Origin: Uloborus plumipes | Lineage: Eukaryota > Arthropoda > Arachnida > Araneae > Uloboridae | Direction of reading: 5' to 3' | Length of the DNA stretch: 64,000 nucleotides | NCBI GenBank assembly: GCA_038373865.1 | Contig: JAXGGA010003049.1 | Span: 45,783 to 109,782 of the forward strand | Shown here: positions 13,201 through 24,810 of the stretch, piece after piece | How the letters are laid out: the number at the start of each line of letters is the position of its first letter | How positions within the stretch are numbered: the first letter of the stretch is position 1 | The notes under the pieces: generated by a model | Told to the model about the DNA's origin: nothing | The model's input: the letters and a program-made list of their open reading frames with translations, nothing else | Database searches by the model: none | Program-made: the position numbers and the translations under genes

Positions 13201-16200
13201 AGTTTTCAAAACTGAAATCGTAAACACGTATAGTTGAGCCGCACAGAGATGGTGGATCGACTGGAAGCGGACCCCTTCATTTTGAAATAGGTTGAATCTG
13301 CTGGAACGAGTAAGCAGTGAAGTTGTGCTTTCTCGCTAATCCAACCTATTTTCAAATGAAGTGGTCCGTTTCTGTTTCCAATCGACCCGCCATCTCTTTG
13401 TGGTTTAACTTTAATTTCACGGCATCTTTTGTAGTAACGTTTGGGAAACTGTGAGTTCGGCAGCCCTTCACAAGAAAGTTTTCTGAATTAAAGTCTGTAA
13501 ATAAATTATAGACTATCTTTAATAACTTTGGAAGGCCCGGGATTTGGAGGCTGTCATGGGAAACTTTTTTAAACTGAAGTTTTAAAAATGGAGTTTTAGA
13601 CTATATTTTGAGATATTGGAGGAAGTAGTGCTTGCTCTTCCATTAATAATTTCAAAATTGAAAACTAAAAGATGCATTCTTAGATTGTTTAAGAGAGTTC
13701 GGGGGTCCCTCCAGAAATATTTTCATCTTTAGGCTCTTACCATTCGTGTAATAGTTGGTGATGTTAAGGAAAATGTTGGGAGATTCGAAGGCTCCTTCGT
13801 TTAAAACACGTACACAAAGTTGGCGACGTCAGGCAAGGAAAAGGGGAATCTGCACTGTAATCTTTTTGAAATAGAAGTTTCAAAAATGTCATTTTAGAAC
13901 ACATTTGGCTAATTTAAAAGAAGAGGTAGAAAAGCGGCTTTTCTCTGGAAATGTTCAGAATTTATGCACTAAAATGCATTTCTAAACATAGGAATCTTAG
14001 GAAAGGAAGTGGGGGTCGGAACACTTCTCCAGAAATTTTCTGCAATAAGAGGGTGAAAATGTAATTTTAAGAATCTTTTGGACTCCTAGGGAGTTCATGA
14101 TACATTTTTAGAACCGTATTTGGGTTTTCGATACACTTAAGTTTTGCTGCCCGAAGCTAGGGCCCCCTTGCTCTCTCCTCGATCCGAGAGTGACTAACAA
14201 TTAAGTTAATTTAGAAAGTTTTAGCCCAAAGACTTTCCTGGCAGTGATAATTCAAATTTCTAGTCATTTGCTGTACCATCTTTGGTGGAGCGTGATTAAG
14301 TTGTGAAATCTGTTAAAAAACCATCCGAGTCTGAGTCGAAATCATCAGAATTATTTTGGGTTTTGGGAACGTTCCCCCCCCCCCCCCCCCCCCCCCAGCT
14401 CCCGCTCTTTGGATTGTAGCCCAAATCATTTATGGAACGCACGATTACATCCCCAGATTAAGCTTTTGACCATATTATAACGTATTATATTTATAATTAA
14501 ATACAAACGAATTAGCAATAAGATTTTAAAGGGATTTTTTCAACTATGAGAATAAGGTTTAAAAAGTTCCACGAAATTGCTGAAAACCACATTATTTTCT
14601 CAATTTTGAAAAAAGTTCAATAAGTCTTCGCGTGCCACTCTTAATACTCCGCCGTGCCACACTGTGGCACGCGTGCCGCGGGTTGGCCACCACTGCCTTA
14701 GATAAAAATAAATTCTGTTTACCTTGTCTCTAAATTTATTTTCTGCTTAACTGAAATGTATGCTGTTTATGTAGTATTCCTAAAAATTTGTTGAAAAAAA
14801 ATTATGATTTTTAATTTTTATCCCAGTAAAGTATGATTTATTTTCTGTAGTTGAAAATTTTCTTTTTCAAAAATGATTGCTATTTTTTTCAGGGAGAAAC
14901 AGCCCCTGGCAGTAATGATATAATGCTCTCATTTTTGCCATTGGCCCATATGTTTGAGCGCTGCTGTCAGGTATGCTGATTTTCTGTCAATGATTAAAAT
15001 ATTTCTTTTGTAACACCTTAGTTGAATTTTGACTCTATATTTAGGTAGGGTTGTATATGACTGGTGGACAAGTTGGCTTTTTTCAAGGGGATATCAGGAA
15101 GTTGAATGAGGATTTCAGAACCTTAAGACCAACTGTAATTCCATGTGTGCCTCGACTGTTAAATCGAATTTATGACAAGGTAAACAAGAGTTACTGTGTT
15201 TTAAACAGTACCAAACTTTTTAAAAGCATTTATTCTATGATGAGCTTTTTATTTAATGCATTTCCTAAAACAAACTAATGTGAAGAATTTTTTAATAGCC
15301 TGTATTTTTTTTATACAGCAAATATTTATTGATTCCCTTCATAATTCTTATTTTTATTCATTAGATTCAAGAAGAGGCAAATTCTAGTAAAATAAAAAAG
15401 ATGCTCCTTAACATGGCTATTGAAAGCAAAAAGGCTGAAATAGAAAGGTATTTAATATTTCCCATATTGATCTATATTTTAGATTATGGAAAAATTTAGG
15501 TAACTAAAATTTCTTTTTTCCGTGATGATGCTTTAAAAAATTTTTTTTTAATGAATTCTTTATTATATTCAATTATTTTCAATTTTGTTTTCTCAGAATA
15601 CGACCTGAATAAATCTTTCACTTTATGACACGTGGAGAATTTACATGATTTGTTCGCATAAGTTAATTTTTCCTCTTCCCATAAAAGTTTTAATAGCCAG
15701 CATTATCCTTTAGAGGTTTTAAAATAGATCATGAGATGTTTTACCATTAGTTTGTATTATTTATTTCAACAAATGAAGTATTCCTATTTACATATGTTTA
15801 TCATTTAGGGACATAATTCGCAACAATGGCGTGTGGGACTGGACTGTTCTCAAACCAATTCAAGATAAATTAGGTGGTCGCATACGATTAATAGTTGTAG
15901 GATCAGCACCAATTGCTGGACATATTTTGACTTTTTTGAGATGTGCATTAGGCTGCGTGGTAAGTATAAAAAACAATTGGATTTTTTTTCCTTTAATGGC
16001 ATATGTGTGCGTGTAGGGCTTGTAATTGCCCTGGAGCTCCTGATTTTTAAAAGCTGTTTCATAATGCCTTGATGTTTTTTCCATTGTCCTGAAATTCCTG
16101 AGCCTTCAAACTATTATTTTCTATTTTTTTGTCATGATATTCTTCCATAACTCAAAACTTTTTGCTATCTAAAGCCATTGTACCCTTGCCATAAAAATAC

Positions 16201-19200
16201 AATATTTAGTTACACAAAATCTCTCCTTCCTAAAAATATAAAAGCTTGCAGCAGACTATTATTCTCTGGAAAGTTCATTATCTTTAGTTTTACCATACAC
16301 AGAGTTTAAAAACTTTACAAACTGCCAAAGTTAGATTCACAGAGCTATTATTACCTGCTACTGCTTTTGTCCTTTTCTTAGATGGTTGCATGATATTTGG
16401 CAGCTCCCAGTCTTCTAGCACTTTTCCATAATTGTATTTTTGGATAAATATTATCAGGGCTTGGAATTTTAGATGATTTATTTAGTTTCAAATAATCTAA
16501 TGCATTTTTCCAGGAAAATACAAAATCCTCAATCTGTATATCAGCTTGTGTCTGATTCATGTCAACTGATAAAATATAATTTCTGTTAAAAACGCTTGAA
16601 AACATTTATTAAAGATATTGGCAATATCCTCACCTTTTTGGAGTAAGGTTCTTTACTCATTACCAGTTGGTCTACTTGACTGACACGAACTTTTCTGCCT
16701 TACCATAGGCAAAAAACTGCTTAGAATCTCTGTCAATGTTATTTGCCAACTTTTGCTAACTAGTTCTGTACATAAATACTGATACATATTATTTTATTCT
16801 TAGATTGTTGTTGGATATGGGCAAACTGAATGTGTTGCGCCTTGCACGATGACTACCCCAGGTGATTCCAGTGCTGGTAAGTTATTATTTTAATTTTACG
16901 CTACATTTGTGCTTCAGGCATTTAAAAAGCAAAACGCACCATTAGTAGCCCCAATGTAGCCAAATTTACCATCTTGGAAGGAGGGAGAGATCAAAGCTAT
17001 TTACATGTATATGAAATATCTTATAAATATTTACAATATGTGTCAATGAATCTCTACATGGTTGACCCCCAACCTCATTCTGTGCCCCTGTTCATTATAT
17101 ATTTATGAATTTTAGCCATATATGAATTTTAGCCGTATCATTTTTCGGATACAATGTATAGCCTTACCACTGTCGTACTTAGAAAAAACTGTTTTTCAAC
17201 CTGCATATTCTTTAGATAACATAAGCGCAAAAAAGAGAGGAAATTTTTGCTGGTTCAACAGCTGTATCCCTTGTAAACTAGTGATTATAGGTTTTCAGTC
17301 TTTCGCAAACATTACCCAGACTTAGGCGTGGGAAGAACCTAAAACTTTTCGAACACTGCATGGCATGCTCAAGGCTGTGATAAAAGGCAGAGATTTATTT
17401 GAGAAAAACTAAAACAGTTGTATTAGAACCTCAGTGGAAAACTTTAAGCACATGCACAATATGATGAAAAATTATTAAACTGTTTTTTAAGTTTATTAAT
17501 TGTTTATTTGTTATTATTTTATCAGAAAATTGGATTGTAATATGTACAGTTCTAATGTTTTCTCGCTATAAAATTATTAGACAGTGTTGGACCTCCAATC
17601 CCATGCGTTAAAGTGAAATTAGTAGATGTTCCTGATATGAATTACTTTGCATCTGAAGGAAAAGGAGAAGTAAGTACCATTGTAGTCTTCTCTTGTAGGA
17701 TCTTTGTTTTGTAATAATTTTCTGTGTAAAAATGAAAATTAATTCATTTTTAAAGGTTTGTGTCCAAGGGCTTACGGTATTCCAGGGTTATCTTAAAGAT
17801 ACTGAGAAAACTGAAAGCACTGTAGACAAAGATGGATGGCTCCATACAGGAGATATAGGAATGTGGCTACCAGTGAGTTTTGTAATCTTTTAAACTATTT
17901 CGCATAAATAAGTGTTTATGTGTTTTTTTTTTTTCAAAAGATTTTTTTGAACACTTATTTCTTAGGTTACACGTATATGATGAACTATTTTACTTTTTAA
18001 AAGCTTGGTCATTTTTTCTTTACTTTTGTCATATTCATTTACACATTCTTACGCAAGTAAATAAAATTTGTTTATGTTATCCACAAATTAATTGAAAATA
18101 GTTTAAAAGTGAATTAGTGTCAAAAAATTTTGATATAGAAATGTATAAGAGAAAAGCACCGAGCATGTGGCACATTTTGTTTTTGTCTCTTACAACTAAC
18201 ATAATTGAGGAAAAAAAACATTGAGGAAAATGAAATTCTCGGTTTTTAGAACTTAGATCATTTTAGTTTTAAAGCTTGAAATTGTAGCAATAAATTTTAA
18301 TCTTTAACAAAGATACAGAAGAAGTTTTACGGGGTATGCCTTTTATTATGGGGTATCACAAAAGTAACTAGAAAGCAGCTCTTTGTACTTCATAAATCAG
18401 TAATGGTATTTTAAACAAATGATATTCCTTTTTTGCTTTACCAATGTAGTTGAAAACTTTCTTCACCTTATAGTATGTATTTGCTTGATATTACTCCTAC
18501 CTGATCGCTCTCTATTGTTATACCTTGCATTCAGTGCTTCTAAAACGTGGTTTTCATTATTGATTTGCATGCTAAAATTATGCTTAAAGTCAAAAAAATA
18601 CAGAAAGCCTATACTGTCGGCCCTTTTTAAACAAATACTGTCGGTTCCAAGAAGTATTATTCAAAAACGCGGAGTATTTTTGATTAAGCGAGGATCCTTA
18701 ACATAGCATCTATGGCATGGGAAAATATTCGTTTTCGGTAGGCTTTATTCATATTAGTGGGGTATTCGTTTTTCTATTACCCAATTAAGCGGGGCCAACA
18801 GTACCTAACATTAATACAAATAAAGTAATAACTGATGAAGTTATATTTTACAAGGGGCAAGAACAGTATAACCTAATTACTGTAATGTTGTGAAAGAATT
18901 TGAAACTGTGATTCAAGTAAACACCTGTAGCCTCCATAGCTACCACTCAGATCACTATTTCTGGTTATGACACAAATCATTATTACATAAACAACTGATT
19001 CTGAAGTTCTACTTAAATGTAGGTTTGCATGTGTAAACATTTGTGCCAATACCCCATACTAAGACGTACTGTCACATTGTGTGACTTTACTTACTGCTAA
19101 TATTTTCTACAGTTGAAAGCAATTTATGATAATAAAATGAACGAACGAAAAAAGTTTATCTTTGCTTGAAGAGTTTAGACTTTTAAAAAATAGAATTTAT

Positions 19201-22200
19201 ATAAATTGAATCGTTTATTTCGAAAAGGTAACATCTCTATTTTGATCTCCTCTGTCTCTTTAGAAAATTAAACAGCGCACGGTTATATTTTTGAATGTCA
19301 TAATCAATGGTTATTTGGTAAATTATTGCAGAAATTGTGTACTTAACTAAAGGCATTTTTTCATTGATTATGACATTCAAAAATATAACCGTGCACTGTT
19401 TAATTTTCTAAAGAGACAGAGGAGATCAAAATAGAGATGTTACCTTTTCGAAATAAACGATTCAATTGAAGTTGACTAGATTCGTGAATGTATTCAGTGA
19501 AATATTTATTCTTTCATATTTTTTCTTTCTTTTCAGAATGGATGCTTAACAATTGTTGATCGAAAAAAACATATCTTTAAACTTCAGCAAGGAGAGTATG
19601 TGGCTCCAGAAAAGATAGAAAATATATATTTACGTTGTCCTTATGTGTCTCAAGTTTTTGTTCATGGAGACAGCCTTAAGGTACAGTTTTATCTTTTAAA
19701 AGTGTGATGGTTTTCATAACAAGACTTGTACTTATTTTTCTGTTTAATTTATGTGTGGTATATCTACTTGCACTACGCACATAGCATTGCCTATACTTGA
19801 TTTTTGGCGGGAAATTTGTCTAAGTGTTGAAATTGTAAAAGGTCAATTGAAAGCAAAGTCTGCACATTTTTTTTCTCTCTTCATCCTGCTCACTATTGGA
19901 ATTTGGTGCAGCCATTTTTAAAAGTCCTTTATGAAATCAGCTTCACCCCAAAGGCTCTGCATGGAATTGTTCTGCCCATTTAGATTTTTGAGCTGTTAAA
20001 GAAAAAAAGTTATATTATATTCTTGAATGATTCGATCAGGGTTTCTCAACTATGAAGGAGTCTAATACTTCCAAATACTCCAAAAAATGGTTAATGTGTT
20101 TGTTCTTTATTTTTAGATTTTTAACAAAATGCAAAATTTATGTAAATACAAATGCAAATGTGACGACTAGCAACAGTCCCTAGTCCCAGCTAGGCTCCTG
20201 GTCAAATTTATGGTTCCCAATACAGATCAATGGTCCTTTTAAAGCTATACACTCCCTTGCTTATTACAACCTCTTTGGGTAAGCTATTCCAAAGACCCAC
20301 TACCCGATTAAAATAGTAATTTTTCCTAATTTCCTGGTTAGCTTGAGATTTGAATAGCTTAAAACAATGTTCTCTTATCCTTCAAAACTTTTACCCAGTA
20401 ACTTCTTTCATTTTGATAAATTTAAACAATTAATTCGAGTGTTACTGCAGGTCTTATTACGAGTGTTGGAATAAAATTCTTCTCTTACTCTGCAGAAATT
20501 TACGATAATTTCATGCTAACAGACAACAGCTGCAGGCTCCATTTTGATAACTTGGTAGATGATTTCCTTTTTAAAGGAGAAATTATACAAATGAAATGCT
20601 TAAAATATTTTGCATATACAAATCTAATCGAGCATATTTCGTATATCAAGGCAGAGGATTTGCAAACCACTTACCACCCCAAAAAGCTCCCCAAAGACAT
20701 GAAAAAGCTTTTCTGGAGTAGTGGGACAAATGCTCAAATTCCTCATCAATAGTTTTTTACTTTGATTTTCTGATAGCTCAAATTGCATTTTCTTTTCGTA
20801 CTATTTCCAACAGCTCAATAAAATACATTTTTTTTCGACCAAACATGTGTCATTTTTTGTGCATATAGCCTGCCACGTCTGTCCATCATGTATTTATAAC
20901 CTAAACCGTCCTCCAGCTGCAATATCCATCCAGAACTTTAATATCCTTTGATTGTTTTGAGCAGTGTAGAATTAAAATTTACAGACTAGTGAAAAATGCT
21001 GTGTATTGTGTGTTTGATTGTAGCTTATCAAATGTGCGGTTTTTATCCTTCTCTTCTAGTCATGTGTTGTTGGAATAGTTGTGCCTGAAATGGAATTGAT
21101 ATTGCAGTGGGCAAAAGAAAGAAACATTACTAGGGACAAAGTTAAAATTTGCCAGAATCAGGTGATTATTATTTCATTTTTTTATTCAAAAATATACGAT
21201 GTAATTAAATACATTTTATGTAAATATAGTTGCATATAACATTAAGTTAACTTTCATAAGTTAATAATTTCATTTTCAAAATATACTTGTACTAGTTTGT
21301 TAAAGATTTATTAAATGAAAAATGATCAAATAAGCTTTGTGCTAAAATATAATTTAAGTTAAAATTCAACGTAAATAAAGCACGAATTAGGTAAAAAGGA
21401 CAGCAAATTGCTATTTTAAGACTACAATGAAGCCTCTTCCTCAGTGCAAAAAACTCAGCACCCAACATGACTGCTGTGAGAGAACTGCTGTACTTTCTAC
21501 CTAATTTGTGCTTTATTTACGTTGCTTTTTAACTTTAATTATAAAGATTTATCGTTCTTAATTTTCTTTCTCATTTTTTACCAATTCTTTGACATGTTTC
21601 TACGTACAGAATGCAACAAACTTTGTCATTAGACCAGGGTTCTTATGCTGATTTGCTCATGGTTGCCTGGAACTACCCATATGCTTATTACTTCAAACTT
21701 CCTTTGAAATGACAATTCTAATCTTGATAAAAGCACGATAAATTTATTAACTGCCATTTACAACAAAGCAGGTAACAATTGTTAAATATCCAGCAATTAA
21801 GCAAATGTCATTAAAAACTGTACACTTATACACCACGCATTTAAATCCAAATACGCAAAACAGCAATTCAAAATCATACCATAGGGCTTCTTCCCAGCAC
21901 AACATCTGAACACAAGAATAAGCTAAAAACTCATATTTACCGTGGCTTTTTATACTATCCATACCCGTTAAGATGCTTCTGCATATTTCTCGTTCCTTCT
22001 CATATTTTCTAAGGAGGAGATTTCTTACATTCAAATATTACAGGGGGCGTTCATTCATTATCAGATACTAATTACAGGTTATGTTTTAAAATGTCGCCAA
22101 GCTTGGCGACATAATGGTTTTTTTTTCTCCAAATTTGGCTTCAAAAATTGCCAACTTGGTGATATCTCTTATATTTCTCACCAATCCCCTAGACAATGTT

Positions 22201-24810
22201 AAATGATGCTTGGCAGCAATGGCGTACTCAGGGGGTGGGCTGATAGGGCTGCAGCCCCCTCCGAAATTTTCAAAGCGAATTTTTTTGTATTTAAGCTTTC
22301 ATATTTGTTTTCTTTCCTTTCTTTTTAAAGTTGAAACGCCAGAAAGAGTTTTCAGACCAAATCCTTGAGCATCAGAAAAAATTAAAAGAAAATAAGAAAT
22401 GAATTTCTTTTCAGATTTTGATTCTTCTATTTACTGTATGTCACGTTAGTGATTTTTTCTGTACTTCAATTATGCTCATTTTTATTGCAAGTATATGTTT
22501 TAGAAACACCAATTAATGCTTATTCATTCATATAGCTATTTTAATTATATATTTAAAAAAGGTGATTGAAACCTAGTGTTAAAAAACCATAGTAAAATTA
22601 ATCGCAAAATTAACAATATTAAAGCCCAATTTTCCCAAAATATTGCGAGCATGTGATTCAAGAACATCTCCGTCAGTAAAGAAAAAATTTCAAACTTTAT
22701 TTTTATCATTTTCTGTTTTCTTTAAAAACCTTACTTTTTTATAGCAAGTATCACTATTTAAAATATAATATTGATGTATTTTTATCATATTAAATTAGCA
22801 TTGATATCACAAATTCGAAACATTTACTTTCCTTAACTACATTTTATGAGATGCTTCCCCCACCCCATTTTTAAAAGTCTCGGCTCAGCCCCCCCCCCCC
22901 CCTGAAATGATTTGTCTGCATACGCCACTGCTTGGCAGGCAAAATTAATATACATTTAACGTTACAAAAACGATGATAATTTTGAGTGAAAATTAATGGA
23001 AAAAATGTCAAATTTAGCAATTTTTTTGTTATAACAAATCAAGAACAAAAGTAACAACTGTCAAGATACAAACTGATTTCATGTAAACTTTTGGTCTTTT
23101 ATTCATAAAAGCCATTTTTAATGAAATCAACCATTTGTTTGAACCTTGGCATCTCAGAAATTGAGAATTTTTCGTTAATTTGTAAGGGACAAGGGGGGGA
23201 GGGGGGAAAGCAAAATCTTTTGAGTTACTATCTTCTATTTTTTTAATTAAGTTTTAAGGAAGTAAAAAATCTAAAAATTTGGGTGCACTTTAACATCTTT
23301 AAACATTTGCAAAACAAAGAATGTTTAATATAAAAAAAGAACTTTTTACCATTCTCTTCTGATCTTTAAGTTCTTTTAACTGATAGGTAACAGAATTTTA
23401 AAAGTTGAACTTTTGATTCCCCCCACCTTTCCAAACATTTGAAAAATTTAAATTAAAAAATCTCTCCTAATTTTTTTGATAAAAACTTTTTAATTCATGT
23501 CATAGTTTTGTTTTAATTTCTTAATTCTTGTTGTCCTATATTGCTATCTGTATGTGTAGTTTTGTTTTTACAAGTTTGTAAATAATATTTCCTTTTTTTA
23601 AAAAATTAGGATGTGAAAGAATTTATCCTAAACGAGATGACGCTTTCAGGAAAGAAATCAGGTCTCAAATCATTTGAACAGGTATTTGTGATAATTGATT
23701 CTAAAATACTGTTGAAAATTGAACACATAGATAGATAGATAGATCTAGTCACTACCAGCAGATGTTTCAGAGAGAAGTATGACAATTTATAAAATGCTAG
23801 TTGAAAAATATGGGTAGAAGTTACAATCTCTTATTTTATGGGCCTGTCTGTAATGGAATCTAATTTAATGATTTTGTTTTATTAGAAATTTAATTTTAAC
23901 TGTCAATACATTGTGTTGAGTTTTTATAATTTCATTTTCACTTTATTTACTTGTTTTATATTTGTAAATTTATTTTTTCCCTAGCTATTGTAATTTTAAT
24001 AGGATTCAGGCTATATGTGTGAAAACCAATTTTGAAGACTTCACAGCTTCCTATTGTTAGAAATAGAGCCTTGAGCTGAAGATTTGTTGAATCTCAAAAC
24101 ATTGCAAAACATTTGTCCATTTTAAAAATTAGACAACATATTTATATTTTATTATGCTCATTTAATAAGGTCTTTCTTTGAACAATATTTTTCAAAATTT
24201 TACTTGACTATAAAATTTTTATGAAAATTTCAATTTTTCTTAGTCATTTCCCACCTTTAGTAACAGCATAATTTAGTAATGAGTAATTATTTGACAAATG
24301 GACTCACAATATTTCTTTTATTTGTAATCTTATTTACTTGCAAATATTAGTTGCATTTCAATTTGGGATTTGTGAACATATGCTTATAATTCGATTATAA
24401 TAGTATAGAGTGAAATTTAGTTTTTCTCACTGGATTTTCTAGCTTCGTTAAATTATAGAAAGGGCTACGCCACAGAGTGAGGGGGAAAAGAGAGAGAGGT
24501 TGTAGCATACACTACAAACATTGAAACTTTTAGAGGGTGCTTTTGTGTGTGAGTGTGTAAATGAGGCTTTAATAGGAAGGGTTGGGACAATCTTGTTGTA
24601 TGCATTGCATAATGGGAACTAAACTAATTGTGATGATTTATTGATTATTCAATAGCCTTCTTTCATTTTTAGGTGAAAGACATCTACGTCCATCCACACC
24701 TTTTTTCAATGGAAGATGGCCTTCTGACGCCAACCCTGAAGACCAAGAGGCTGGAATGCCGGAAATACTTCAAACCTCAAATAGATGCTATGTACAGTCT
24801 CCTAATGTGA
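4254..24810 (+). CDS. ACSL: Long-chain-fatty-acid--CoA ligase, ACSL1/5/6 type, 19 coding exons
   Basis: The enzyme activates long-chain fatty acids to acyl-CoA using ATP and CoA, on ER, outer mitochondrial or peroxisomal membranes. Coding exons, all with AG/GT borders and compatible phase: 4254-4400, 7878-7992, 8628-8695, 8822-8917, 8991-9090, 10018-10190, 11496-11528, 12363-12485, 14893-14970, 15045-15179, 15365-15447, 15809-15959, 16804-16876, 17581-17669, 17756-17872, 19537-19680, 21060-21161, 23610-23681, 24673-24810. They total 2037 nt, or 678 residues plus TGA, close to the family's usual 690-720. Residues about 7-29 form a hydrophobic anchor. The P-loop [11 protein letters not shown] is at 256-266, LPLAHMFER in exon 9, YGQTE at 439-443, [10 protein letters not shown] at 514-523 and DRKKHIFKL from 535. 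The start ATG has a good context (A at -3, G at +4). The text around the YGQTE and [18 protein letters not shown] segments fits ACSL1/5/6 rather than ACSL3/4. Transposon remains fill several introns but no exon is broken. Which paralogue it is cannot be told from sequence alone. Confidence 0.97.
4697..7008. repeat. Inverted-repeat-bounded element with a recurring GTTACCGATCTGA phrase
   Basis: Thirty-nt arms at 4697-4726 and 6979-7008 (core TATTTAGAAAAGTGCC) are near-perfect inverted repeats. Between them a 13-nt phrase GTTAC[C/A]G[A/C]TCTGA recurs at 4874, 4893, 6261, 6276, 6431, 6620 and 6818. The true ends may lie slightly outside the arms, and no target-site duplication was found. A second element (5444-6122) is nested inside. 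No transposase frame is present. The whole structure sits in ACSL intron 1 of the coding region. Confidence 0.55.
5444..6122. repeat. MITE-like element with ATAGGGTAGTT ends and symmetric TGACGTCA boxes
   Basis: ATAGGGTAGTT near 5445 is mirrored by AACTACCCTAT ending near 6122. A TGACGTCA palindrome occurs inside each end (about 5574 and 5945). The interior is GC-richer than the flanks. There is no coding capacity; the class is not assigned. Confidence 0.5.
7009..7877 (+). other. Rest of ACSL coding intron 1
   Basis: It contains a G run at about 7049-7063, otherwise AT-rich sequence up to the acceptor TTTTTCTAG before exon 2. No further element was recognised. Confidence 0.4.
12659..14695. 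mobile_element. Non-autonomous hAT element, 2.04 kb, TSD CCTTAGAT, in ACSL intron 8
   Basis: The left terminus CAGGGGTGGCCAACC is mirrored by GGTTGGCCACCACTG at the right end. Exact 8-bp duplications CCTTAGAT lie at 12651-12658 and 14696-14703. Subterminal GTGCCAC motifs occur on both sides. No transposase frame is visible. The interior holds an approximately 65-nt-arm hairpin (13232-13409), a chain of diverged modules of the form gaagTTTaaAAATGnnaTTTTAGA, and a C run of about 20 at 14374-14396. Confidence 0.88.
13232..13409. repeat. Hairpin inside the hAT element
   Basis: Arms at 13232-13293 and 13342-13409 are imperfect inverted repeats (GAGATGG against CCATCTC; TTTGAAATAGGTT against AACCTATTTTCAAA) around a loop of about 50 nt. 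It may be a small element nested in the larger one. Confidence 0.6.
16378..16605 (-). pseudogene. Decayed LINE reverse-transcriptase fragment (CR1/L2-like), ACSL intron 12
   Basis: The minus strand reads [23 protein letters not shown], the conserved region just before the RT fingers (L..L...KSPGPDGI.P in the family). It continues in a shifted frame as [19 protein letters not shown], matching the usual W..A.V.PI.KKG stretch. A frameshift and stops show it is dead. The flanks to about 16760 may belong to the same copy. Confidence 0.6.
18613..18801. mobile_element. pogo/Tigger-type MITE, TA target site, ACSL intron 15
   Basis: It starts CTGTCGGCCC after TA (18611-18612) and ends AATTAAGCGGGGCCAACAG before TA (18802-18803). 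It belongs to the same family as 47931-48105, where the ends are better preserved. There may be an internal duplication of the left end near 18637. Confidence 0.6.
19205..19468. repeat. Hairpin element with arms of about 105 nt, ACSL intron 15
   Basis: The left arm 19205-19309 and right arm 19362-19468 are almost exact reverse complements, starting AATTGAATCGTTTATTTCG and mirrored at the right. The loop is about 52 nt. It is non-coding, about 70 nt before exon 16. No target-site duplication could be assigned. Confidence 0.8.
20208..20360 (-). pseudogene. C-terminal LINE reverse-transcriptase remnant (CR1/L2/Jockey-like), ACSL intron 16
   Basis: The minus strand gives an open stretch ending in TAA that contains [15 protein letters not shown] followed by [10 protein letters not shown]. 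This matches the well-known tail of CR1/L2-type ORF2 (R...WNSLP..VV.A.S...FK..LD..W). The copy is truncated; similar sequence may continue to about 20420. It shares strand and class with the fragment at 16378 but is a separate piece. Confidence 0.75.
21367..21524. repeat. Small MITE with 24-nt inverted ends, ACSL intron 17
   Basis: CAACGTAAATAAAGCACG at the left is mirrored by CGTGCTTTATTTACGTTG-type sequence at the right end (one mismatch). It is about 158 bp and non-coding; class not assigned. Confidence 0.6.
22217..22930. mobile_element. hAT-type MITE, 714 bp, TSD CTTGGCAG, ACSL intron 17
   Basis: The ends CAATGGCGTACTCAG and GCATACGCCACTG are inverted repeats. Exact duplications CTTGGCAG are at 22209-22216 and 22931-22938. 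A G-rich block inside the left end (22230-22240) is matched by a C run inside the right end (about 22890-22903). No coding capacity. Confidence 0.87.

Noticed and set aside
15051..15278. Stand-alone gene
   Set aside because: It is ACSL exon 10 plus intron read-through.
20038..20100. hAT terminus CAGGGTTTCTCAAC
   Set aside because: No mirrored end or repeated GATTCGAT target site was found nearby.
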